NCBI RefSeq assembly: GCF_021018805.1 | Contig: NC_086248.1 | Coordinates: 61,947,985-62,011,984 of the forward strand | Reading direction: 5' to 3' | DNA: 64,000 nt | DNA from: Prinia subflava | Lineage: Eukaryota; Chordata; Aves; Passeriformes; Cisticolidae | Shown: piece after piece, positions 15,601 to 27,470 of the stretch | Numbering within the stretch: the first letter of the stretch is position 1 | Layout of the letters: each line of letters begins with the position of its first letter | Position numbers and translations under genes: made by a program | Notes under the pieces: generated by a model | What the model saw: the letters and a program-made list of their open reading frames with translations, nothing else | Databases searched by the model: none | What the model was told of the DNA's origin: nothing

Positions 15601-17596
15601 AATTTCCTTATGCTAAAAACGTATTTGTTTTAAAATTATTACATTGGGAAAAAGCAAGAGAAATGGGAACAGTAGATTTGGAGGGAAAAATTAATTCCAA
15701 TTGGAAAAAATGAACTGTGCAACAACATAACATGGTGGACACCACGCTTCTGCTCTTCAGATATTTCTGTAGGCTGAAGGAGAACAAATGGGCTGAACTG
15801 GTTCTTCTCTTCCTAGCTGGTTGCATCAGAAGATCTGCACCCTTTGTCCTCCAAAGTACAGAGCAAGACACAAGGAGATATAATGACCCACACAATCTAC
15901 ATGTGCCAGGTTTTCTACTTGATCTTTAAAACATGATGCATTTGGAAGATTTGAATCCTGGCATGCCAAAGCTTGGGGTTGGACTGGAGGCAATATTTCT
16001 GCTGTGGCTGTTCAAAATGATGTCCAGCAGGCTCTGCTCTCCATCACTTCTAGCCACTGTCTAGAAACTGGTGAGCTGATGCCTGTGTTGGCAAAATGTC
16101 TTCAGTACTCCAGGTGGACTCATAGTGGCAAACCCCACCAGCTATAAAAACGCTTCTCTCTATCCACCCTTCCCTTCTCTCTCCCCCTAGAAGTCCTGCT
16201 GGCTCAATGTATCTGTATCCCACTGGACCCAGACTTATTTCTTTGGTTGCCTCCCCCAGCTCCCTCCAGTGGGTGTCCAGCAGCCAGGCTGGGCTTTGGT
16301 GCTCCCACTGTGCTTGTTCTGCTCTGCACACACCAGCTCAGAGCCTCCAAGGTCCTGACCACCACGCATGTGTTTAGTTTTAAGAGCAGTTCAGACTTGT
16401 GCTTGCCTCATATAGCAGACATTCCTTTTGTTTCCAGGGTACATATTTTCAGTGTGTCCTACCTGGCCACAGTTTTCAGATCAGGCTGTTCCTGTGCTGG
16501 AGTATAATAAGTGAAGGCAGATGATCCAGTCCTCAGTGGTTTTGCCTGGAGAGATATAAATCACATTGTTGGTATTATTTCTTCACATGTTGTGTCATTT
16601 GCTGAGCAATTAAGTGTGTGCTACTGAAGGATTAATAAGTGAGCCAAGGGTACAGAACATAATGCAACTTCACAGGAGGAGATGACAATGCAATTTTTTA
16701 ATACCATATTATTATTTAATGTAAAACCAGCTGATGCAAAAATCAATTCCAGGCTAAATTTTGTTTTCCTCTGTGATCCTTTTAAACTAATTTAAAAAAA
16801 AAAGGAAAAAAAAAGGTGGGGAAGATACCAACAACTTCAGTCTTTTTAAACTTAGAACAAAAATTTTAAAAACTGGGAAAGATACCAACAGCCCATAGAC
16901 AATCTCTAAATAATTTGTTACAGAGTCATGGTAAGTGGTACTCTCACAAACCCATATTTATATTAAAAACCTCATATGTGTACATTATGTAGACTATCAA
17001 TTATAACAGCTGAAAGTAAAATAAATATCATGACTGTACATCTACTTTACTATGCATTACATCTCATCCTGAGAAAATGGTTTTGTTATTCCAAGCTCTA
17101 TACCTCCTAAAGTTATCACAAACAAATTGTACACTTTGGCAATATCAAAATCTAAATACTTACATCCAAAACATGCACAATTACAAAAAAGTGTTTTATA
17201 AACTATATATAAATTAATAAAACCCATTCATTTTAGGCCTTTTCTCAATGGAATTCTATTTATCGTGTTTTGGCAGGTAAATGAATAGATTCATCCACAC
17301 TAAATTACACTTCTTTCAATAAAGGTGAGTCTCTGGGGTGTGATGTTGGATGGTAGGTTTATGACCTAGGGCAGCTCAACATTAAGACCACTGGAACCCA
17401 GAGCAGGTAAAAACCAATCAGACAGTTCAAATGTTCACACTTTTGGCTCTCTTTTCAATAAGTGCATGAGGGCCAAAGGGTGCTGGTCCTTCCAGCTCCC
17501 AGGGTGGTATAACCAGGAGCCCATCTCTGCAGTGAGCCCGGGCTCTGGCAGCCACTGCTTGACAGAACCGAGCAAACATCAGTGTAACACTCTGTG

Positions 17597-18434
17597 GGTG
17601 ACTCAAACATGGACAGCGGGGTCGAGTGCACCCCCAGAGAGTTTGCCAATGACACATGGAGGGAAGGGATGGCATCCACAGGGACCTGGGCAGGTCATGA
17701 AGTTCAGCAAGGCCAAGTGCAGGGTCTGGCACCTGGGTCAGGGCAATCCCCACAGATACAGACTGGGCAGGGAATGGATTGAGAGCAGCCCTGAAGAGAA
17801 GGACTTGGGGGTGTTGGTGGAGGAAAAGCTCAGCATGACCCAGCAATGTGCATTTGCAGCCCAGAGAGCCAACCTTTTGCATCAAAACCAGTGTGGCCAG
17901 CAGGGTGAGGGAGGGGATTCTGCCCCTCTGCTCTGCTCTGGTGAGACCCCACCTGGGCCTCCCAGCATAAGAAGGACATGAGATCTCTTGGAGCAAGTCC
18001 AGAGGAGGGTCACAAAGAGGAGGGTCATCAGAGAGCTGGGCATCTCTCCTGGGAAAACTGGGTGAGAAAGATGAGATTGTTCAGCCTGGAGAAGAAAGAG
18101 AAGGCTCTGGGGAGACCTTACAGCAGCTTTCCAGTATCTAAAGGGAGATACACAACACTTGGAGAGGGACTTTTTGCAAGGGCACGTAGTGACAGGACAA
18201 TGGAGAATAGCTTAGGGTAGGTTTAGATCAGATATTAGGAAGAAATTCTTTCCTATGAGAGTGGTGAAGTACTAAAAACCTGTTGTCCAGAGAAATTGTG
18301 GATGCCCCATCCCAGGTTGGATGGAGCTCTGAGCAACCTGGTCTAGTGAAAGGTATCCCTGCCCATGGCAGGAGGACAGAACGAGATAATCTTTAAAGGT
18401 CCCTTGGAACCCACACCATTCTATGATCCTATGA
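17597..18434 (+). mobile_element. CR1 LINE, 5'-truncated, + strand
   Basis: A chicken-repeat-1 LINE remnant of the avian type. It begins in the reverse transcriptase region at the GIECTLSKFADDT-equivalent segment (here with E-F-A-N-D-T, so the first aspartate of the catalytic pair is lost) and runs through GGGACTTTTTGCAAGGGCA to the typical 3' end CATTCTATGATCCTATGA at 18417-18434. Two short internal deletions relative to the family as I recall it lie near 17695 and 17953. Frames are broken, so it is dead. Low-to-moderate decay suggests mid-age. Confidence 0.93.
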
Positions 18435-21400
18435 AATCACCGTTCCCTCCTGGCAGAGAGTGTTGCTCCCTTCATCTACGGAATATGCTCAGCTGCTGCT
18501 AGCACAATTGCACTGCAGGAAAATCCTGTTACAAATAATTTAGTCTTTATTTAGTCAGAAGAAAAAAATGAAAAGCTAGAAGGTAAAGGCTAATGAAATC
18601 CTGGTATGGGAATTATTTTACAGGAATGAAATACTTGGCGTGTTTCTAAGGGCACAACATCACATGCAGGTCCACAGAGAGTCCTTCACAGCAAAATTTC
18701 CTGAGGACCTTGTATGTGTTCACATAACTTTATAGTGGGAAAGATGCTGGTACATCATCACGTCCCATCACAGTAAGAAGTCAGGGTACAAGTTAATTGA
18801 AAGGACTAGACACAGCATCTGCAACTGGGGAAAGCAAACAGGCAGAGAAACAAATAAGTGCCTTCTGTTTCCATGTTAAGAATACATGCAAAATGAGTTT
18901 TGAACCTGAAGTTGCAACTATTCCATATTCCATCTCTGGGGTCCCACTGTTTGTCTAGTTTACAAAGCTCCTTCTCATATATTTGCAATGTTTCTCATTT
19001 GGCTGCATTTTGAATAAGTACCTTCATATATAAATAAGCTAAATTAGGATATGCCTTATCATGTAGCTGGCACAGTGAACTGGGGAACAAGCATGCTTGC
19101 CAAGTAGTACCAGGAGCATGGATCAGGCTCCTGGCAACATGGAGACTTTGGTTATTCATTGTGATGACACCTAGGAAAGGAATGATGCAATACAGAGCTC
19201 TAGGCTTTCATGTGTTGCCTCTGCCACCATCCCTCTCAGACAGGGTGAGAGATACTCAGTGTCTTCATTTGCTCCTCTAAATTACAGCACAGTCAGTAAC
19301 ACATCATCTGAGGGGTTTGAGGCTAAACTCTTGTGAACCAGTTTTGATTCTATCCATCATGTCTCTCATTAAGTGTAAAGTGCCTCCAGGGAAAGGCAGC
19401 TGATTAAACAGATTCCTCAGTGACATAATGAATTTACAAAGCCCTCTGGTTTTGCTGGGGATGTTTTGGAAAAAAATATCTTCAGCCACCAAGGGCAAAG
19501 TCCACTGAGAGGGAGAATCACTTCATTTCCTCTGCCTTGGGGCCTGAGAAACATTCCCCACCCAGCCTGGGGGCTGAGAGGAGATAATTTTTCAGTATTG
19601 GAAGGGAGGAGAAGGGGCAGAGACATGGCCATCCATCCATCCCTCCAGCACAACACACCCCTGCCTTCAAATTGAAAGGGGCGGGGGTGTCACAGCCTCC
19701 TTGCTTTTCTTGGCAGCCCAGCTCTGTCACCTTTCTCCCAGCAAAGCTCCCCAAGGCAAGCTCTGCTCACAGAGAGGTATTGCCTCTCAGCACAGGGAAG
19801 AAGTATGAGGCCTTTTCCAGCATTCAGATCCTGCTTTTAGTGTGACTCAGCTCTGCAGAGTCCATAAGGAAGACACGGGTTGTGCTTTATTAGCACTTAG
19901 GTTAATGTTTGGAAATAACAAGACTGATGGTTTTATCTGTTTAATCATTTGGTGCTGCCAAGAGCGACCATAAGCACAGCCCAATGGTGCATGAAGGGAG
20001 TGCAGCCTGACATTAGTTTCCCACCACTAAAATCCAAACATTAGCACACAAGTTGTGTAGCAGGCTGGCAGGGGCAGGCAGCCAGATCACTGCTATTGGA
20101 GTGACTCAATGATTGTAATTTTTCTTCATGGAGATTTTGAACCTCCTTGCAATGCAAGGAAATAGGGACAGATGAGGTGGGCTAATTTTGAAGTTTGGCA
20201 GTTCATTTCTGTTTGCCCAGCATTCCTATGCCCTCAGCTGAACTAGGCTACAGAGCTAAGGACTAAAAGGCTTCTCTAGATTTCCCAATATTATTTCACC
20301 TGCTGTTTGGTCCCCCCTCTCTTTTTTCTGAGCTCTCCTCAGGTACGCTCTTCAGCGAGCAGTGGCTGCAATGCAGGTTCACCAGATGTGACCAGGCAAT
20401 GCTGCTGAAGTGCCCCGTGCAGCAGCAGCAGCTGCAGCCATCCATCACTGGAAAGCTGGATCATGCGGTCAGCTGGCACCCAGACAACACTGGATGTGGC
20501 AGATGCCACCAGTGCAGAGAGCAGAATAAGAGAGAGCAGGAGTCAACAGACACAGGGGTGCTCTCTTAACAGAGGATAGTTACTTCAGCTAGTGTTTATC
20601 ACCATTTATCACTAAATAAGTGCAGCTGTTAGACCTACGGATCCTTTGAAACATATGTGGAGCAGAGTTTGGTGAATTTTGGCAGAGTTACTCAGAACAC
20701 CTCTCCTTCTGTACACAAAATCAAGGGGGAGAAAAGCCGCTGAAATAATCACAGTGGAGTTGAGCTCCAAGTAAAGCTTCCTTGGACGTGCAAACACACG
20801 CCTCACCCACCCTGGGAAGAAGTGTGGCTATGTGGCTGTACAGACCACAGCCCTGCTGCCCACCACTTCCAGCCAGCAAGGGCTGCACTGCTGGAAGAGC
20901 ATTGCAGAGTTTAGAGCTGGCCACGTAAAGTGCTTTTTGTAAAAGCTCCTAAGAAGCCACACAGGTGGGCTGTCGTGTAGGAAACTGGCTAAAAGAGATG
21001 GAGAGTCTGCAGGGCTGGCAGACCTCAAAGACCTGAGACTCTTAAAGCTTCCACAATTGCCATGCATCTAATTTCTTTCTCCTGTTTGTATTCTGTTGGT
21101 GCTTACTCTTTCCAGTAACAAAAGGGTAGCAGCAGCCCTTGCCCTCGACCACCTCATATGTCTGAAGATGCTGTCAGGAGCTGCCCATGGCTTTAGCGTG
21201 TCAGATCAACACTTTAAATCCTTTTTCCTCTGCCAGGGCTATGCTGTTTGCTAGCACAAAAATAAGCAGAGCATGAGCTCTGCCTACTCTCCCTGCTTTT
21301 CCTCAAATACATACCAGAAAAATAGCTAGAGCACAACTCCCACACACTGTACAAGATCCAGACTTCAGCAGTCCTAAAACAAGCTTTTTCCTGTCCCAAG

Positions 21401-21907
21401 CCTATGCTAGAACTAGTCAAAATTTAACACTTGCAAGATCATAACATTTTTAGAGCAGAGGATGTAAGGGTGGGAAATCCAAATAAGCCTGTACACACCC
21501 AAAACATGCTGCCACTTCCATAACTAACAGAATCCCACAATGCTAAGCTAAAATAAAAATAGAACAGTCTTATCACCTGCTCTTTAGCCCTAACCTCAAA
21601 GGCCACCTCTGCTCCACAACTGTGTAGTTTCCCTCCAGGTTCACATTTTCAGCCTTGCCATCTTAATGAGAAACTTCTGCCAGCTGGATCCAGCTCCCAA
21701 AGCACAATCTGTAATGAGGACAGGCACCTGGGGACCTACCTGCCTATCTCAGGAGAAGAATTTGGTTTGTCTTTCCAATCCCCCGCACTGCAGAGTCCTT
21801 TGAGGCTGTGCTAAGGGAATGCCAGACCACCTGGCAGCAAGAGCAGAATAAAAGGGAGGGGACTGATGAAGCTGAGATGTGGGTGGTAGCCATGCTGCAG
21901 AAAAGGG
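18435..21907. other. Intergenic DNA between the two CR1 copies
   Basis: No gene or transposon recognised. Short frames are chance. The part around 19900-20160 is unique, moderately AT-rich sequence of the kind that can be regulatory, but there is nothing specific to name. Confidence 0.6.
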
Positions 21908-24170
21908 TTAGAATTAGAGAACTGTTTATCAGAAAGGATGTCTGAAATTATCAAGTTCAGCTGTGCACTGCCAAGTCCACCACTAAATCATGTCCCCAAG
22001 CACCACATCTACATGTCTTTTAAATACTTCCAGAGACAGAGGCTCAATCATTTCCCTGGACAGTCTATTTCAATGCTTAACTAATGCTCTTAGTGAAGAA
22101 TTTTTTTCCTAATATCTAATCTAAACCTCTCCTAGTGCGATTTGAGGTCATTTCCTCTCATCCTATCTCTTGTTACCTGGGAGAAGAGGCTGACCCCTAC
22201 CTGGCTGCAACCTCCTTTCGCAGTTGTAGGGAGTGATAAGGTATCTCCTGAGCCTCCTTTTCTCCAGACTGAACACTCCCAGCTCCCTCAGCTGCTCCTC
22301 AAAGAACTTGTGCTTCACCAGCTCTGTTGCCCTGGGCTCACTCCAGCCCCTCAATTCCTTCCTGCAGTGAGGGGCCCAGAACCGATCACAGGATCCAAGG
22401 TGCAGCCTCAGCAGTGCCGAGTACAGGGGACAATCCCTGCCCTGCTCCTGCTGCCCACACCATTGCTGATCCAGGCCAGGATGCCATCGCCCTTCTTGGC
22501 CCCTGGGCACAGCTGGCTCATGTTCAGCTGCTGCTGACAGCACCCACAGGTCCTTTTCTGCCAGGACACTTCCCAGCCACTCTTCCCCCAGCCTGCAGCA
22601 CTGCCTGGGGCTGTTGTGACCCAAGGGCAGGACCCAGCACTTGGACTTATTGAACCCCAAACCACTGGCCTGGGCCCACTGATCCAGCCTGTCCAGATCC
22701 CTCTGCAGAACCTTCCTGCCCTCCAGCAGATCAGCAGTCCCACCCAACCTAGTGTCTCAATCCCCTTATCCAGATCATCAATGCACATACTGAACTGGCC
22801 CCAACACTGGTCCCTGGAGAACACCACAAGTGACGGGTTCCCAGCTGGATGCAGCACCATTCATCACCACTGCCTGAACCCTACCATCCAGCCAGCTTTT
22901 AACCCACTGAACACACCACCAGACCAAAGCATGAGCAGCCAGTTTCTCCAGGAGAATGCTGTGGGAAATGGTGTCTAAGGATTTACTAAAGTCCAGGTAG
23001 ATTATATTCACAGCTTTCCCCTCATCCACTAAGTGGGGTCACCTTATTGTAAACTTATATCAGGTTGGTTAAGCAGGACCCACCTTTCATAAACCCACCC
23101 TGGCTGGGCCTGATTTCCCAGTTGTCCTGTATGTACCCTGTGTGGTGATCTGCTCTATGATCTTCTCTAGGACCAAGGTCAAACTTACAGGCTTGCAGTT
23201 CCCTGGATCCTCCTTCCTTCCATTTTTGTAAATGAGTTTCACATTTGGTAACTGGGACCTCCTAAGTTACCCAGGACTGCTGGTGAATGATGGAAAGTGA
23301 ATTGGTGAGCAGTTCTGCCAGCTCCCTCAGTACCCTTGGGTGGATCCCATCCAGCCCTATAAACTTGTGTGTACCTAAATAGTGTTGCAGGTCACTAATG
23401 GATTCCCCTTAGACCATGGGGACTTCATTTGGTTCCCCATCCTGTCTTCCAGCTCAGGGTACTGGGTACCCCAACAACCCTGGTTGCATTAAAGACTAAG
23501 GCAAAGAAGGGATTAAGTACCTCAGTCTTCTCATCCTTTGTCACTTCCCCCCACATTGAACAAAAGATGGAGATTCTCCTTAGCCCTCCTGTTATTGAAA
23601 CATTTTTATTGTCTTTTACTGCAGTAGCCAGATTAAATTCTAGCTGGGCTTTGGTCCTAATTTTCTCCCTGCACCTCACAACATCTTTGCATCCTGAGTT
23701 GCCTGCCTCTTCTTCCAAAGGTCATAAATGCTTTTTTCATCCCCAAATTCCAGCCAAAGCTCTCTGTTCAGCCAAGCCGGTCTTCTTCCCCTCTGGCTCA
23801 TCTTTCAGCATGTTGAGACAGCCTACCCCCATGCCTTTCAGATTTCCTTCTTGAAGAACGTCCAGCCTTCCTGGACCCCTTTGCCTTTCAGGACTGACTA
23901 CCATGGGACTCTATCAACCAGTCTCCTAGAGAGGCCAAAGTCTGCCTTTCAAAAGCCAGTGCCTTGTTGGCCTTCACACTGATTCTTATCCATAAACACT
24001 CAACCTTATTGTCAGCATCAGTAAGCTTCAGAAAATCAAAACATTCCCTAACATACAGGGGTACCGACTGTCTCTTCTTCCTTGCCTGTTTCTTCTGATC
24101 TGTGTCCTCATAGATGAGAATCCAGTTTGCTCCCAAGCCTGAGAAGAGGGTGTAGGGTGTTGGTGTCCAT
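21908..24170 (-). mobile_element. CR1 LINE, 5'-truncated, - strand, ~2.3 kb
   Basis: A longer avian CR1 copy in reverse orientation; its 3' untranslated end is at the left. Reverse-strand frames at 22163-22747, 22408-22860, 22778-23029 and 23425-23718 carry CR1 ORF2 segments, including the reverse transcriptase block YLDFSKSLDTISHSILLEKL and the upstream ELNLATAVKDNK-like block. They are in different frames, so the gene is broken by several frameshifts. The FADD catalytic stretch expected after the GIETL segment is deleted (near 22760-22775). The part from about 23850 to 24170 matches a more 5' CR1 region with an internal deletion, so the right edge is approximate. Confidence 0.9.
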
Positions 24171-26119
24171 TTGGCAAAACCACTTTTTTTTTTTAAATAC
24201 TTTTGTTTCTTCATTATACCTTTTTTTTTCCTTTTTCACTTGCTGCATTTAAGTCACAGCTTGTTGGGAAGGGAAGGCTTCAGTTTCTCACGAAGTAGAG
24301 ACTGTTCAGTCAAAGCCCAACTTTAAAAATACATTTTCTAAATATGCACTATTCACTGTTGTCCTCAGTGATTTGATTGGCAGAAATAAGAACTGCAAAT
24401 GCAGATCTTGTCAGTCAATCTTAAACCTTCCTTAAAATGGAAACAATCACCTGCCATTTCAACCATTTTTTGCAAGGGACACAGTGGGCTTAATAAAATG
24501 CACACACCTGCAGTCTCAGCTTCTTTTTATTTTCTGGTAAAAAATTTTTTCGTGAGGATTGCAGATGTGCACTGGCAAGATAAGAGACCCTTCCCTGTGT
24601 CAACAGAAAACTCATCCTGGCCTATATTCCACCATTTTCTGGAAATGCTCTGCATATATACACACTGGCTCTGAGTGTCTCTCTCAAGAGATCCAAAGGA
24701 TGAGGGTGACACAACCCCTATGTTGAGTGACACCTGCTCATTTCAGACTCATCTGTGAACATCCATGGCACTGTCTGTGCTCTGAGTGACACAGAGACAC
24801 TCAGTAACTTTCAAAGAAGACCAAGGATGCCTGATACTGAGGTCACAATTTATGTTTAGAGAATGGTTCCAGAGCAGTCAAAACATTTATTTTTTCCATT
24901 AAAAGACCTCCTAAGGAAGAATTAAGCTGGTAATCCTCTACGGTAAATTTAGCTAGTATTTCTGGGACAAGATGTCCATAGAACAAGCATCCCTCATTTA
25001 TCACCAGAACATCTCAATTCTGACCTGAAACCCAAATTTGGTGCCACATGCAGCAATGTGGTCTGTTGCAAATGCCAGCCAGTGAGGGAATGTGTTGGTT
25101 TAAGGCACACAAGTAAAAAGCACAGCTTTTAAAAGTTCAGCTTCATTTTGCTTTGCTGGGAAAGGAAATAATTATTCTATTTCTTTTGCTTCCAAGATGG
25201 GAATAGCAAATATATTTCTCACCTCACTGAGAGGAAAAAAAAAATCACATCCAACATTGTTTAAGGTGCACCCCCTTTTACAGAGCGATGTGACAACCTT
25301 GCAACTTGAACACAATTTTTTTTTCTTTAGCTGCTGCCTTTTGGACTTCTTCTCTTTAATGTGGTTTATTCTTGAGAGATGCCTCATGCATGAGCATCTT
25401 GGATTGTTTCCTACTAAAGAGCAGAGCTCTTAAATAAAAGGAATGGGTAGGGCAGAAGCTTATTTCAAACATGGCTTTAGATGAGCCGATTTTGCTGCTA
25501 TGTGGAAGCAAATATTTGGCCATCAGGAAGAACATCTTAAAGTGAGCTATGCTCAAGGAGTGAGCAGATCAGTCCTTCCTAGAGGCCTGTGGTAATTAAT
25601 TTCTTGGACGATGTGAGCTGTGATTCCACTGAGGCTGCTGCTTTTGTTTGTTTGTTTTTGCAGTGAACATGCTGCAGCTGAAATCACCTTTTCCAAAGCT
25701 CAGATGCACCTTCTGGAAAGCCAGGGCCCAGATGAACATTTTGATATTTGTGTCCCGTGATCAAGGCAGGGCTTTGGGAGAAAAACTGGAGCACAGCAGA
25801 TGTTCAGACCAGGAATGCACACAGCACTGCTCCTTTTTGACCCACTGTGCGACCCTCTTAGGGACACTCCTTTGTTTTTCAGCTATGGGATGCTACGACA
25901 CAAATGTCTGTATGTGTAGTGTCGCTTCCCATGACCGAAAGTCCTGTGAAAGAGGAGCTATTTGGGACAACTCCTGCACAAGTTTCCCCCTACCCTTCCC
26001 CATCTCCAGTGACAACAACCTGTGTCCTCACACTACTTCTTGGCCTCAGCTCCGTCACAGTAAGGTGATCCACAAAGTGAACATTAGAAGGCATTTTCTG
26101 AGCCAAGGGCTTTCCCCCA
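24171..26119. other. Intergenic DNA between CR1 and LTR
   Basis: No gene or repeat recognised apart from short T-rich tracts near 24185 and 24220. A 159-codon forward frame at 25648-26127 has no family signature, runs into the neighbouring LTR and is treated as chance. Confidence 0.55.
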
Positions 26120-26841
26120 TGTCTTAGTTTGAGAAGACAGGTGTCTGCCAGGGAAAACTGGAGTTTCCCTTGGAAAGGAGAATATAAAACCCCCTCCCTC
26201 CAAATTATTACAATTTTGCAGTTAAAGGTTTTCAGGCAAAGTTTTGGGACATGGAATAACAGGAATACTAAAAATAGAAATGTAGTAGTACAAAAACAAA
26301 CAAACAAAAATCCTAGAAACCCTGACAGAGTCAGAAATACAACCTGACACCCTATTGCTCAGGCTTTTGGAAGCAGTCCAAATAAATCCTCTTGGAGAAA
26401 CAGATGTGGTTTTGTTGGAGTAGAGATGGTCCTGTAGAAAGGGTCCAGTGGTGGTGAGATGGGTCCAGTTTTTTTCTGGTAATTCAGTGGAAAATCTGAT
26501 ACCTGGTGTTCCTAGGTTTCAGTTTTTGTCTAGGTAGGGAAGGCTGGCTCCTCCCCACTGAGTGGTGCATCTCACAATGGGATAATGTGTCATGTCACTG
26601 GTGAGCCTTAATGGCCCATTAAGAGAAGATATCCTCCTAGAGGGAGGATGGGTTGTGGAAGAGATAAGAAACACTGCCCCACCTAGTTTTAACAGCTGGC
26701 CCATTATCAGAAGGCACCTGCCCCCTCCCTGCTGGAGTTATGAGGAATGGGTTGTACAAGAGACAAAGAAAACATGTCCCCAATCGGTCTCAACAGATGG
26801 AAATATAGAATAAACATTTTTTGGTTATATAACCCACAACA
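26120..26841. mobile_element. Solo LTR, passerine endogenous retrovirus type
   Basis: A 722-bp block bounded by TG (TGTCTTAGTTTGAGAAG at 26120) and CA (CCCACAACA ending 26841). Its body (GACAGGTGTCTGCCAGGG, GAATATAAAACCCCCTCCCT, CCCTGACAGAGTCAG, TGGCCCATTA...AGAAGATATC) matches an LTR family I recall as abundant in songbirds. The flanks CCCCA (26115-26119) and ACCCA (26842-26846) could be a decayed 5-bp target duplication. There is no internal retroviral sequence beside it, hence solo. Transcriptional orientation could not be fixed. Confidence 0.65.
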
Positions 26842-27189
26842 ACCCAGCAGGTTGCAGAAAGGCCCATCTGCTTCTCTCAGGGCTGATGTTGTCTCCATCC
26901 AGCCTCCACAGCTGTGTGCAGCTTTTGCTCTGACCACAGTGATGCTGGTGACAGGGGAGGAAACCTGGCTGTAGGTAGTAATGTGCAGAAAAAAAGTTGC
27001 ATTACACATAAGTCCTAAAACTTGTCTGATTGGACAAGGACTGACTTCAAGGCATAAAGGAGGGTTGTTGCTGCCAGGGGTGGTGGGACCTCAGTTGAGG
27101 TGCAGCCTGTTTCCTCCCTGGAACAGCAAGGGGAGCATGGCTCAGCTGGAGGCAGTGGGGCCAACACTGCCTCAGCGGCCACACGGGGC

Positions 27190-27470
27190 ACACAGTGGGT
27201 GAGTTAAGGACATATTTTCAGCCTTAATTCTGAGTTTCCTAGGTTTTGTCAGTTTAAGCCAGATTCCTAATGTTATTTTAATGCAGTTGTTTTGTGTGTG
27301 AATAATATGCTTTCTATGCCAAACCACAAGCCCTGGAACTAATATCTCATAAAAATGCCTAGAGTCCAAAGCTAATAGCTGTAATTCAGCTGATCGAGTG
27401 ATGCCTAAAAAGTTACGGATTAACGCTATTCCCCAAGGGGAAGTAAAATTAAACACAACTTCTGAGGGGC
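27190..27470. promoter_or_regulatory. Candidate conserved non-coding regulatory block
   Basis: Unique sequence just past the LTR, with AGCTGTAATTCAGCTGATCG (27377-27396), an E-box/homeodomain combination, and TTACGGATTAACGCTATT (27413-27430), which keeps CpG sites in an AT-rich setting. This is a texture-based call only. Confidence 0.2.

Larger units (their letters stand above)
6125..17596. other. Intergenic DNA between ADAT2 and first CR1
   Basis: No gene, RNA gene or clear transposon was recognised in these 11.5 kb. Open frames up to 127 codons occur on both strands, but none has a family motif and none continues across plausible splice sites. Sub-regions worth naming are the AT-rich conserved-looking block at 9110-9720, a 15-bp tandem repeat at 11105-11149 and a second conserved-looking block at 12375-12600. 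GC-rich patches at about 8300-8500 and 14900-15280 hold long chance frames but no recognisable protein. Confidence 0.6.

Noticed and set aside
17466..17981. 171-codon forward frame, with a 189-codon reverse frame opposite
   Set aside because: Both lie over the CR1 remnant; they are chance frames on LINE sequence that is slow to acquire stops.
22142..22978. Long forward frames opposite the second CR1
   Set aside because: Antisense shadows of the CR1 reverse transcriptase region.
25648..26127. 159-codon forward frame
   Set aside because: No recognisable domain or signal, and the end runs into an LTR.
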